The position numbers were made by a program, and so were the translations under genes. Of a DNA stretch of 64,000 bases, positions 18,070 to 26,264 are shown in pieces. Under the pieces are notes generated by a model. The model did not search any database, was not told the DNA's origin, and saw only the letters and a list, made by a program, of their open reading frames with translations. The stretch's first letter is position 1. Every line of letters begins with the position of its first letter. The DNA comes from Sphingomonas sp. LM7 (GTDB lineage: Bacteria; Pseudomonadota; Alphaproteobacteria; Sphingomonadales; Sphingomonadaceae): NCBI RefSeq assembly GCF_002002925.1, contig NZ_CP019511.1:2480001-2544000 (forward strand). The letters run 5' to 3'.

Positions 18070-18348
18070 ATGCCCGATAGGATTTCTAGAAAGAAGATGC
18101 GCAGCCTACGCCGTGCGCATGAGACGATGCCCGGACCGGCGCGCGCGGTGTTCGACAGGCACCGGTTCCGAAACCTGGCCTATGGCGAAATCGCTGGCGA
18201 ACTCGGCATCGACATCGCCGAGGTCGAGCGCCGCATGGCCCAGGCCATGTTGCACTTGATGCGGAACACCGATGAGGCCCGTCCCGGCGGATTGGAGCGA
18301 ATTGGGGCTTGGCTTCGCGCCGCTTTCGGACGAGTCTGGCGCGGATGA
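18070..18348 (+). CDS. Small sigma-70 region 4-like protein
   Basis: 92 residues. The middle section (RRAHETMPGPARAVFDRHRF, then AYGEIAGELGIDIAEVERRM and AQAMLHL) matches the helix-turn-helix of sigma-70 region 4. No region 2 is present, so it cannot be a complete sigma factor by itself. Such short sigma-like proteins are a constant part of sphingomonad and rhizobial conjugative elements and probably regulate element genes. The start has AAGGAG seven bases upstream. Its stop overlaps the next ATG (ATGA), coupling it to the nucleotidyltransferase-HEPN gene. Confidence 0.78.
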   Translation: MPDRISRKKMRSLRRAHETMPGPARAVFDRHRFRNLAYGEIAGELGIDIAEVERRMAQAMLHLMRNTDEARPGGLERIGAWLRAAFGRVWRG

Positions 18349-19256
18349 AGCACGAGCTGGATCATTTGCCCGAAGGCAAGCGCCGCGAGCTGGCGCTTGT
18401 GGTTGAGCTGATCCGCGAGGGGTTCGCGCGCGCTATCAAGTTCCGCAGCCAGCCGCGCTTCCGCCACGGCAAGCTGCTCAAGATCATCCTGTTCGGCAGC
18501 TACGCGCGGGGCGACTGGGTCGAGGATCCCGTGGGGCGCTATTTCTCCGACTATGATCTGCTGGTCGTTGTTGATCATGAAGACCTGACCGACGTGCCCG
18601 AGTTCTGGCTTAAGACCGAGGACCGATTGCTCGAGGTTCTCGCCGAAGGCACGAACCTCCGGACCCCGGTCAGTCTCGTCTATCACAGCCTCGACGACGT
18701 GAACGAGAAGCTGCGGCTGGGCCGCTACTTCTTCATGGATATCCTGCGTGACGGCGTTGTGCTGTTCGAGGAGGAGGGGCACCCGTTTGCCGAGCCGCAG
18801 CCGCTTTCAGCCGCAGAGGCGCTTTCGGAGACGCGCAGCTTTTTCGAGCAGTGGTTCGAAAGTGCCGGTGAGTTCGTACAGGGAGCGGAATTCCACGTCT
18901 CACGCGGCCACTTGAATCTGGCGGCTTTCAACTATCACCAAGCCACCGAGCGGCTCTACCAATGCCTGTTCCTGGTGCGCACGCTCTACACGCCCAAGAC
19001 GCACAATCTGAACCGGCTTCGCTCGCTCGCCGAAGACATGGAGCCTCGCCTCAAGCAGGTCTGGCCGTCCGCCACCAAGGAGGAGCGACAGGCCTATGCC
19101 CGGCTGCGCGAGGCCTACATCAAGGCCCGCTATTCGCGCGAATACCGCATCACCGCCGAGCAGTTGGGCTGGCTGGGCGAGCGTGTTGCGTTGCTCAAAT
19201 TGGTCGTCGAAGTGGCGTGTGTCGAGCGTCTGACCACCTTGTCGGAAGCCGCCTAA
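18345..19256 (+). CDS. Nucleotidyltransferase-HEPN fusion protein
   Basis: 303 residues. The N-terminal half has a minimal nucleotidyltransferase core: LFGSYARGDW (about residues 47-56), then SDYDLLVVVD with the metal-binding Asp pair. The C-terminal half (about 165-290) is a HEPN domain: GHLNLAAFNYHQATERLYQ and TPKTHNLNRL. Separate MNT and HEPN genes form toxin-antitoxin pairs in which the nucleotidyltransferase adenylylates and silences the HEPN RNase. Here both are on one chain. The HEPN R-x4-6-H RNase motif is not obvious to me, so a toxin role is uncertain. The ATGA overlap with the sigma-like gene shows co-translation. The preferred start is ATG 18345, not the upstream in-frame start at 18309. 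Confidence 0.8.
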   Translation: MKHELDHLPEGKRRELALVVELIREGFARAIKFRSQPRFRHGKLLKIILFGSYARGDWVEDPVGRYFSDYDLLVVVDHEDLTDVPEFWLKTEDRLLEVLAEGTNLRTPVSLVYHSLDDVNEKLRLGRYFFMDILRDGVVLFEEEGHPFAEPQPLSAAEALSETRSFFEQWFESAGEFVQGAEFHVSRGHLNLAAFNYHQATERLYQCLFLVRTLYTPKTHNLNRLRSLAEDMEPRLKQVWPSATKEERQAYARLREAYIKARYSREYRITAEQLGWLGERVALLKLVVEVACVERLTTLSEAA

Positions 19257-19537
19257 GTCCGTCAGTCACGAAGCGCTATCGATCGCCGTCACTCTGCGTG
19301 CACAAGGACCGACTCCGGCCTCGAACGCCAATGACCTATGGCCGGTCGGGCCGCCTCGAAACCATCGCGCCGCACTATTTTCCCCTCGGCTTCGCCGTTC
19401 CTCGCGCAGCAAAATAGCGCTGTGCTCCGGTCCTCCGCTGGCGCTCCGGCCTTCGGTTCGGACGCCCCTTGTCCCGTCCACTGGGTCGGCGTGTCGGCAC
19501 GGGACGGTCCCGGGCCGCAAGCAACGGAGTGAAGACA

Positions 19538-19858
19538 ATGGCTGCAATCGGATACGTGACCAAGGGCTCGGACGGCTCGTTCAAGGGCTCGCTCAAGACC
19601 CTCAGCATCCGCGCCGACATCGAGATCGTCGCGAACGACAACAAGACCAGCGACAGCCAGCCCGACTACCGGGTGACCTCGGACGGCGTCGAGATCGGTG
19701 CGGGCTGGAACCGTCGTTCGCAGAGCTCGGGCCAGGACTATGTGTCGCTCAGCCTCGCGGCGCCGGAGTTCGGACCCCGCCGGCTCTACGCCAATCTCGG
19801 CCGCGCCGCTGGCGAAGCCGAGGACCGGTTCGCGGTCATCTGGAACCCCGCCGACTAG
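19538..19858 (+). CDS. DUF736 family protein
   Basis: 106 residues matching DUF736 end to end: AAIGYVTKGSDGSFKGSL at the N terminus, DIEIVANDNKTSDSQPDYRV in the middle and GEAEDRFAVIWNP at the end. DUF736 proteins are small, of unknown biochemical role, and almost always found on conjugative elements of alphaproteobacteria near relaxase and ParB-like genes. GGAG lies about nine bases before the ATG. About 280 bases separate it from the preceding gene, and a strong hairpin follows, so it is probably its own transcript and highly expressed. Confidence 0.9.
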   Translation: MAAIGYVTKGSDGSFKGSLKTLSIRADIEIVANDNKTSDSQPDYRVTSDGVEIGAGWNRRSQSSGQDYVSLSLAAPEFGPRRLYANLGRAAGEAEDRFAVIWNPAD

Positions 19859-19867
19859 GTGCGGAGT

Positions 19868-19893
19868 GCCCCCGGCCCTGATTGGCCGGGGGC
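19868..19893 (+). terminator. Hairpin terminator after DUF736
   Basis: GCCCCCGGCC pairs perfectly with GGCCGGGGGC around a 6-base loop, 10 bases after the DUF736 stop. Only a weak T/C tract (TTCCGCTACCTT) follows, so termination may depend on the stem strength or on Rho. Confidence 0.75.
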
Positions 19894-19991
19894 TTCCGCT
19901 ACCTTGAGGTACGCATCGGCTCCATACGGGGGGCGGAGACATAGCTCCAATTCCTAGGCCGGAGTCCTTGCATACCGCTCGCGGCGGAGCC

Positions 19992-21047
19992 TCAAGCCCT
20001 CTGCGGATACGGAACGAAATCCTTGTCGGCCTTCCACATGCTGAGCATCGTAACAGCCAGTTTGCGTGCAACCGCCATTCTCGCCTTCGAAAATCCGACC
20101 TTCTTTCTCAAGTCGAGTCCCCACTCTCGGAGTGCGGAACTCTGCTTTGCTCGTGTCAATGCGACCCCGGCTGCGAGAACAAGATAGCCTCTCGCCATCG
20201 CATCTCCTGCCCTCGTCACCCGGGTTCGATGGAGACTTGCTCCTGACTGCTGCACCCGAGGAACCATGCCCAAATATGCTCCCACATCTGCGGTGCGAGC
20301 GAAGCGGTGCGGGTCGTCAATCGTGGCGTAGAACGAGATCGCGCACATTGGACCGACGCCTGGAATTTGAATGAACCGCTGGACCACGGGGTTGAGCCGC
20401 GCGATGCAAGCGAGTTCGTCATCGATGCGTTTGATGTGACCTGATAGCGTCTCCCAGACATCAACGAGCGGCAGTAACTGCGATACGATCTGCGATGCGC
20501 CCGTACTTTGAAGACGAGCGAATTCCGCCTCGATTGCTGGTCTCATCGCTTTCCCATGCGGCACTCGCCGGAGCTGACTGCCATGATTTCGGAGCAGCGA
20601 CCGGAGCGATGTTTGTATCTCCGCCCTTGTGTCCACCAGCCGCTTTCGGACACAGAGCTGGTTTCGCAACACCTCGGAATCGTAGCTCTTCGAGTAGACC
20701 GAAAGTCTCGACAGCTCACCGAGCCGGGCAATCTCCGCCAAGCCGCGGGCGTCGTTCTCATCGGTTTTGTTGTGGCGGATCGAGAGATATCGGTGCGTCT
20801 TTCGGACATCGAGGACGACCACTGGATAGCCCATCTTCTTGAGCTGTCGCTCAATCTCGCCTGGCGCGCCGCTTTCCATAACGATCGAATCGATGTCGGC
20901 GATCTCGAACATCGACAGGCCCCGCGCGATGTCCTCGGCACTCGACCCGGTCGAGCACTCGAGTACCGCAGGGCCGCGCTTCCGCAGCACGCAAACTCGC
21001 GTGCAGCTTTCGCCCACGTCGAGTCCAACCCAATGCTTCGCGCGCAT
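19992..21047 (-). mobile_element. IS110-family transposase
   Basis: A 351-residue DEDD transposase starting MRAKHWVGLDVGES. The N-terminal RuvC-like catalytic residues are visible in GLDVG, MESGAPGE and KTDENDARGLAEIA. The C-terminal transposase_20 region has IPGVGPMCAISFYA, GAYLGMVPRVQQSG and GYLVLAAGV with the downstream Ser. IS110 elements use an RNA-guided bridge recombination mechanism and lack clear terminal inverted repeats, so the element ends cannot be fixed from sequence alone. They lie between the DUF736 terminator and about 21.3 kb. The coding sequence appears intact, so the copy may be active. A bridge RNA would be expected in the flanking non-coding ends. Confidence 0.9.
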
Positions 21048-21330
21048 ACTCCGCACCCTTCGAGGCTTTCGGCTGGCGATCACCAAAAAGCGACCTGAGT
21101 GACGCGTTGGTCCCCAATACAAATTCACGGCGTATCGCCAGCCATGGCCGATTCGACCCGGATGCTCTCGTGAAACAGCGATGCGACGTTCCCGTGACGG
21201 GCACCTGAGATTTCATTTTCGCGTCGCTGGCGCGAACCCCAAGCGTCAAGCCGGCGATAGATATTCGGCCAGGGGAGGGAGGGGCACGTCAGAGAATTCC
21301 GAGGCTACCGGCGCGTGAACGGAGCCTGTC

Positions 21331-21693
21331 ATGAACATGATGTCCGCTGTTCAAATCGCGAAGATCGATCCTGTGGCTGCACTGATTCAGAGTCTGACCT
21401 CTGGTCTAGACGCGGAAGGTGCTGCGTCAATCGCACGCTATTTCATCGATGGCGAGTTGGCCGATTTCTGCTGGAACGCGCGTCAGCGCGAGGCATGGAT
21501 CGGCGAATACCAGAGCCTCGATGATGAGGTCGGAGCGCTCGACCGCATCGTGATCTTCAGCGAGTTCGACGGGCGTTTTCACGTCGGAATCGCGCTGGTC
21601 GACGGTGACGGTTGCGTGCACGATTTGCGGCAGCATCGCAGCTTTGCCAGCTTCTGGGATGCCGATGACGCGTTCGAGCGGCTTCGACATTGA
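21331..21693 (+). CDS. Hypothetical protein
   Basis: 120 residues, acidic, with no recognised domain. The sequence FIDGELADFCWNARQREAWIGEY and IVIFSEFDGRFHVGIALVDGDGCVHDLRQHRSF suggests a compact alpha/beta fold. GGAG sits six bases before the ATG. It lies between the IS110 copy and the relaxase gene, a position where mobile elements often carry small proteins of unknown role. It could have been separated from its operon by the IS110 insertion. No function is proposed. Confidence 0.65.
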   Translation: MNMMSAVQIAKIDPVAALIQSLTSGLDAEGAASIARYFIDGELADFCWNARQREAWIGEYQSLDDEVGALDRIVIFSEFDGRFHVGIALVDGDGCVHDLRQHRSFASFWDADDAFERLRH

Positions 21694-22032
21694 GGTCGAT
21701 TCTGCACCGGGAGCGGCGTCATCGGCGTCGCTTCCGGTGCTTTTGCCATGTGCTCTGACTCGGCGTCGGGAAGGCAGGGAGAGAAGGGCGAGAATGAGGA
21801 GGCGGGGGAGCAGGAGGAAGGAGGAGTATATGCAAGATAAAGCGAAAAACGGCTCGCCGCATTTTTCGCGCTAACGCTTTGTCTGCACATCCTTTTTTAG
21901 AGAGATGGTTTGCCTCGCAAGCACCGCTTTGCGAGACTGTTGCGACGATCGCACCCTTCAAACCCGCAGAATTTCGATGGTTTTCTGAGAGATACTTGCA
22001 GCCATCGGACGACCATCCGCATATCCTCGACG
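21694..22032. other. Gene-free region upstream of relaxase; candidate oriT region
   Basis: About 340 bases with no good gene. A strongly purine-rich tract (about 21770-21835, G/A runs such as GAGGAGGCGGGGGAGCAGG) is followed by an A/T-rich segment. Relaxase genes of this kind often lie next to their origin of transfer, so the nic site may be here. I could not identify a nic consensus or the inverted repeats that usually flank it. Confidence 0.35.
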
Positions 22033-24069
22033 ATGGCACAGGACGACGACCATTTCGAAATCAGGCCCGGACGGATTCGCTCGCAGGGCGCGCGAAAGCC
22101 GGGGATGCAGGCGAAGATCCTGGCGCGCACAGCGCGGCTTGGCGGCAACCCGCGGCGGGCCGGCGGATCATCGTCGAGCACTGGCTCGTCCGCGCCGCGC
22201 ACCGGGCGCTTCAATGCACGAGGTCGCGGCGCGAAGTTCGCGGCGGCGCTCCCGCGCGGATCGGGCTGGTCGGTCGATGGCCGGAGCGGCGCTCGCGTTC
22301 GTCCGCGCCGCGTGGCGGTAAAGGCGCGGGTCGTGAAGCTCGCCGGCAAGGCGGGAGCAGTCGGCGCGCACCTCCGATATCTGGAACGTGATGGTGTCAG
22401 CCGGGAGGGCGAGCCGGGCCGCTTCTATTCGACGTTCGCCGATGGCGTCGATGGCAAGGAGTTCGCCGAACGCGGAGCCGATGATCGCCACCAGTTCCGG
22501 TTCATCGTCTCACCCGAGGATGGTGCCAAGTTCGACACGCTGAAGACCGTAACCCGCGACCTGATGGCGAAGATGGAGCAGGACCTCGGCACCAACCTCG
22601 ACTGGATCGCGGTCGATCACTTCGATACCGGCCACCCGCATACGCACATCACCGTTCGTGGCGTCACCGAGGACGGAAAGACTCTCAATATTGCGGGGGA
22701 CTACATCGCCCACGGCATCCGCCATCGCGCTTCCGAGATCATGACCCGCGCCCTTGGTCCCCAGAGCGAGCTGGAGCTCCGCGAGCAGCTTGCCCATGAG
22801 GTCGATGCCGAGCGACTGACCCGCCTCGATCGGGCAATACTCCAGCGCGCCGAGGACGACATCGTCGATCTCCGCCAGGACGGAGGAGCAACGGGCGGCG
22901 ACAACAGCTACCAGCAGATGCTCATTAGCCGTGCCCGCCAGCTTGAGCGGATGGAACTCGCCGAGCCAACCGGGAATCTGACCTGGTCGCTCGCACCCGA
23001 CCTTGAGAAAACACTAACCGATCTCGGACGGCGCGGTGACGTCATCCGCACAATGCACAAGGCAATGGCGCTGTTGCCGGAAGGGCGGGGTCTGCAACCG
23101 ACGGCTATCCACGATCCGGCCCGCGACCGTGAGCCGATCATCGGGCAGGTCGTCCAGCGTGGCGCGGCTGGCGATCATCATGACCGCCGATATCTGATCG
23201 TCGATGGGATCGACGGGCGCACCCACTATGTCGATATAGGGAACGACGACCATCCGACGCCGCGCGGCAGCCTGGTGAAGCTCGAGCCGCGCCAGATCGA
23301 ACCCCGGAAATCGGACCGCACTATTGGCGAGGTGGCCGGGGCCAATGGCGGGCGCTACAGCGTCGATATCCATCTCCGGCATGACCGCAACGCCAGCGAG
23401 GATTTTGCCAGGACGCATGTCCGCCGGCTGGAGGCGATCCGGCGCGCGACCGGCAATGTCGAGCGGATGCCCGACGGCAGCTGGAATATCGCGCCCGATC
23501 ATCTCGATCGCGTGCGCGAGTATGAGCGTGGCCGGGCTGACAAGTCGCCGATGACGATCACGATGTTGTCACCTATCTCGGTAGAGAAGCAGGCGGCGCT
23601 CGATGCGCCGACCTGGCTCGACGAGGAACTCGCGGCGCCCGAGCCGATGAAGCTTGCCGCCCATGGCTTTGGGAAGGACGTCAATCGGGCGCTTTATCTG
23701 CGCCAGCAATGGCTTGTCGATCAGCAGCTTGCCGATATCGACGGTGAGCAGTTGCGGCTCCGTCCCGGCACGAGCGAGGCGCTTCGGCAGCGCGAGGTAC
23801 GGACACTGGCCGGGCAGCTAAGCAACGAGATGGGCATGGGCGTTCGGGAAGCGTTATCCGGCGAGCGCATTGACGGCATCTATCGGCGCTCGGTCCAATC
23901 CGCATCAGGTCGCTTCGCCCTGATCCAGCAATCGCGGGAGTTCGTGCTGGTGCCGTGGCGCCCGGAGATGGAGCGGCACATAGGCCAGCAGATCACCGGT
24001 ATCCCGCACGGCGACTCGATGAGTTGGAACGTGGGACGGGGTCGTGGCGGGCCATCGATCGGCATGTGA
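22033..24069 (+). CDS. rlxS: RlxS-type relaxase (DUF3363, VirD2-like)
   Basis: 678 residues. A basic, low-complexity leader (about 1-95) precedes the relaxase core. HLRYLERDGV (about residue 115) carries the candidate nucleophilic tyrosine, and DHFDTGHPHTHI (about 195-206) is the metal-binding histidine motif. The C-terminal two thirds correspond to DUF3363. Relaxases nick DNA at oriT and carry the single strand into the recipient. The start ATG 22033 has only weak Shine-Dalgarno support, and the frame is open upstream to 21910. A CopG-like gene and an excisionase-like gene follow, as in complete elements, but no traG or trb genes are present downstream. The element would therefore need helper transfer functions, or it has lost them. 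Confidence 0.88.
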   Translation: MAQDDDHFEIRPGRIRSQGARKPGMQAKILARTARLGGNPRRAGGSSSSTGSSAPRTGRFNARGRGAKFAAALPRGSGWSVDGRSGARVRPRRVAVKARVVKLAGKAGAVGAHLRYLERDGVSREGEPGRFYSTFADGVDGKEFAERGADDRHQFRFIVSPEDGAKFDTLKTVTRDLMAKMEQDLGTNLDWIAVDHFDTGHPHTHITVRGVTEDGKTLNIAGDYIAHGIRHRASEIMTRALGPQSELELREQLAHEVDAERLTRLDRAILQRAEDDIVDLRQDGGATGGDNSYQQMLISRARQLERMELAEPTGNLTWSLAPDLEKTLTDLGRRGDVIRTMHKAMALLPEGRGLQPTAIHDPARDREPIIGQVVQRGAAGDHHDRRYLIVDGIDGRTHYVDIGNDDHPTPRGSLVKLEPRQIEPRKSDRTIGEVAGANGGRYSVDIHLRHDRNASEDFARTHVRRLEAIRRATGNVERMPDGSWNIAPDHLDRVREYERGRADKSPMTITMLSPISVEKQAALDAPTWLDEELAAPEPMKLAAHGFGKDVNRALYLRQQWLVDQQLADIDGEQLRLRPGTSEALRQREVRTLAGQLSNEMGMGVREALSGERIDGIYRRSVQSASGRFALIQQSREFVLVPWRPEMERHIGQQITGIPHGDSMSWNVGRGRGGPSIGM

Positions 24070-24216
24070 CGCGGTGCGAGATCGTAGAATTAGAAAGCGC
24101 AGCGTGCTCCCGGCTCCCTACCCTTATCGCGCCAGATCGCGACAATGACGGACACCGCCCGTCAGACGGTCCCCGGGCCTCTTGAGGCCGGTTGGAAAAG
24201 GAAGCAGATCGAGCAA

Positions 24217-24639
24217 ATGAAGACGTTCAAGACCCGCCATCAGCTGTTCCTGTCCGAGGAACTGAGCAAGCGCCTTGCGCAGCGCGCTAAGGTCACCGGC
24301 AAGCCGAAGTCCGATATTCTCGTCGAGGCGCTCGATGCCTGGTTCAACCGCCGCGATGGCGGCGGGAACTTTGAGGCGCTCGAAGTCCGGGCCAACGGTA
24401 TTGAGCGGAGGATCGAAGCGCTCGGACGAAAGCAGGGCATTTTCTGGGAAGCGTTTGCGCGAATGCTGCGACACCAGCTCGCTATGGCAAGTGTGTTGCC
24501 GAAGCCCGACGACGCTGGCCGCGCGTCCGCGGCTCGCCAGTTCGAGAACTTCATCGACCAGATGGCCGAGATGCTGGCGGGTAAGGACCCACCGGCGACC
24601 GATGATCCTGCGATCGAAAAGCTGAGGAAGCTGCATTGA
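24217..24639 (+). CDS. CopG-like ribbon-helix-helix regulator
   Basis: 140 residues from ATG 24217. The N-terminal TRHQLFLSEELSKRLAQRAK followed by GKPKSDILVEALDAWFNRR is a ribbon-helix-helix DNA-binding domain. The rest is helical. An upstream ATG at 24145 is possible, but its extra 24 residues look unlike the family, which normally begins with M-K-x-F-x-T-R-H-Q. In related elements a CopG protein stands between the relaxase and the transfer genes and probably regulates transfer. Its stop overlaps the next start by four bases. Confidence 0.78.
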   Translation: MKTFKTRHQLFLSEELSKRLAQRAKVTGKPKSDILVEALDAWFNRRDGGGNFEALEVRANGIERRIEALGRKQGIFWEAFARMLRHQLAMASVLPKPDDAGRASAARQFENFIDQMAEMLAGKDPPATDDPAIEKLRKLH

Positions 24640-24812
24640 ACGAGCAACGTATCTCGGTCCGCATTCCCGAAGCGTGTCGCATGATCGGGATCGGTCGATC
24701 CAAATTTTATGAGCTCATCGCGGCTGGCGATATCGAGACGATTAAAGTGGGCGTGCGCCGACTTGTATTGCTCAGCAGTCTCACAGCGTTCGTTGAAAAA
24801 CAGCGATTTTAA
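24636..24812 (+). CDS. AlpA/excisionase-like helix-turn-helix protein
   Basis: 58 residues from a TTG that overlaps the end of the CopG-like gene. It reads RIPEACRMIGIGRSKFYELI, then DIETIKVGVRRLVLLSS, which is the winged helix-turn-helix of AlpA-like and Xis-like proteins. These act as excisionases or regulators for tyrosine-recombinase elements. No integrase gene is present nearby, so either it lies outside the window or was lost. Confidence 0.75.
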   Translation: MNEQRISVRIPEACRMIGIGRSKFYELIAAGDIETIKVGVRRLVLLSSLTAFVEKQRF

Positions 24813-24956
24813 GAATGCCGATGGCAGCTGTGCGCCCCAATTTGAGCCGTTCATCGATCGCGTGTCCGATCCCAAAATCTGCTGTAAGTTCCTCTCCCGA
24901 TGACTTGATTGCACACGACCGATCCTGAGACTTTGCGGTCATTCCCGCGCCTCCCC

Positions 24957-24985
24957 GCGACCGACTGGTTTTAGCAACCGGTCGC
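24957..24985. repeat. Hairpin in the gap between excisionase-like and DUF4236 genes
   Basis: GCGACCG (24957-24963) pairs with CGGTCGC (24979-24985) around a 15-base loop. It lies in a 309-base gap (24813-25121) that otherwise shows no gene. It may terminate the mobile-element operon or mark the border of the cargo that follows. Confidence 0.4.
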
Positions 24986-25121
24986 TTAATGCGTCGGATA
25001 GCGCACAATTGAATGACAAAGATTTCGCCGTGTCCAGCCCGACCGCAAATCGTCTGATCAACAGATTACTTCCTTTTTCAATCAGTAGTGGGCATTGTCC
25101 CGACAGACGGGGGAGGACCGC

Positions 25122-26264
25122 GTGGGGCTGAGGTTCCGACAGTCGTTTCAGCTATTTCCAGGCGTTCGACTCAATCTGAGCGGCGGCGGTGTCAGTGCAA
25201 CGTTCGGCGTCCCGGGCGCTTCCCTTAACGTCGGTCCGCGCGGGACTCGCAGCACGGTCGGGGTCCCAGGCAGCGGACTTTCCTATTCCTCAAGCCTTAC
25301 GCCCGGCGCGACGCCGTCGCCGTCCCCTCGCCCCGGCTCCGCACCACCCTCCAATCCATCCGTTGGATATTGGCAGTCGCAGCAGATGCGCGAGATCAAC
25401 AGCGCAGCGGTCGAGAATCTCACCAGCCACGGGCTTCTCGAGGTCCGTGACCTGATCGCTCAAGCACGGATCCAGCGCGCGGAGATCGCCGCCGATCTCG
25501 CAGAGGCACAGGGCGTGCACAGCCGCGACGCGGCCGAGCTTGACCGCCGCAGCCGGAGCCTGTTCCGCGTCTTCTACAAGCGCCGCATCGCAGAGCTTGA
25601 GATATCCGTCCCGGAGGCTGAGCAGGAGATCCAGCGGCTCACCGAATGGCAGCAGTCGACCCATGTGGACGTCAGATTCGAAACCTCCGACGCTGCGCAG
25701 AAAGCCTACGGCGCGCTCGTGCGCCAGTTCGAGATCCTTCGGGGCTGCGCCCGCATCTGGGACATCACCTCGGACCGCATCGGCAACCGCGTGGTCGAAC
25801 GGTCCTACGCCTCGCGGTCGATCACGCGCACGCCGGTGACGCTCGAATTCTCGACTTCGGATCTCGTCCGGTTCGAAGGACGGGCGATGCGATTCCAGAA
25901 CGTCAACGGCGAGGACATCCTGATCTTTCCTGGCGTGGCACTGATGCCGCGAGAGGACGGTGCGTTCGCGCTGATCGACCTCAGGGAGATCGATCTTGCT
26001 TTCGCCGCTGCGCAGTTCGTCGAGGACGAGGCCGTTCCCAGAGACAGCCAGGTCGTCGGCTACACCTGGGCCAAGGTGAACAAGAACGGCTCGCCCGACC
26101 TGCGCTTCCGCGACAACTACCAGATTCCGCTGTGCCTCTACGGCCGGATGGTCTTCACGACGCCCGGCGGCGTCGAAGAGGAGTATCAGTTTTCGAATGC
26201 GGCGGCGGCCGGTGAGTTCGCGCGGGCGTTCGACGCCTATCGATCCGCGTTGGCTTCGTCCTGA
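25122..26264 (+). CDS. DUF4236 domain protein
   Basis: 380 residues from a GTG with GGGAGGA five bases upstream. The first 55 residues are a clear DUF4236 domain: GLRFRQSFQLFPGVRLNLSG, SATFGVPGASLNVGPRGTRS, VGVPGSGLSYS. A Pro/Ser linker (about 60-85) and a long helical, probably coiled-coil region (about 95-190) follow. The C-terminal part is globular, with a beta-rich section from about 250 on. DUF4236 is of unknown function; the glycine-rich repeats resemble a short beta-sheet module. The stop shares one base with the next start, so the two genes form an operon. No membrane segment is visible. Confidence 0.8.
   Translation: MGLRFRQSFQLFPGVRLNLSGGGVSATFGVPGASLNVGPRGTRSTVGVPGSGLSYSSSLTPGATPSPSPRPGSAPPSNPSVGYWQSQQMREINSAAVENLTSHGLLEVRDLIAQARIQRAEIAADLAEAQGVHSRDAAELDRRSRSLFRVFYKRRIAELEISVPEAEQEIQRLTEWQQSTHVDVRFETSDAAQKAYGALVRQFEILRGCARIWDITSDRIGNRVVERSYASRSITRTPVTLEFSTSDLVRFEGRAMRFQNVNGEDILIFPGVALMPREDGAFALIDLREIDLAFAAAQFVEDEAVPRDSQVVGYTWAKVNKNGSPDLRFRDNYQIPLCLYGRMVFTTPGGVEEEYQFSNAAAAGEFARAFDAYRSALASS

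Noticed and set aside
16218..18071. Long open frame (617 codons) on the minus strand opposite the ParB-like gene
   Set aside because: It is the GC-rich mirror of a real gene; its Arg/Ala/Asp-rich translation has no domain and it crosses two gene borders.
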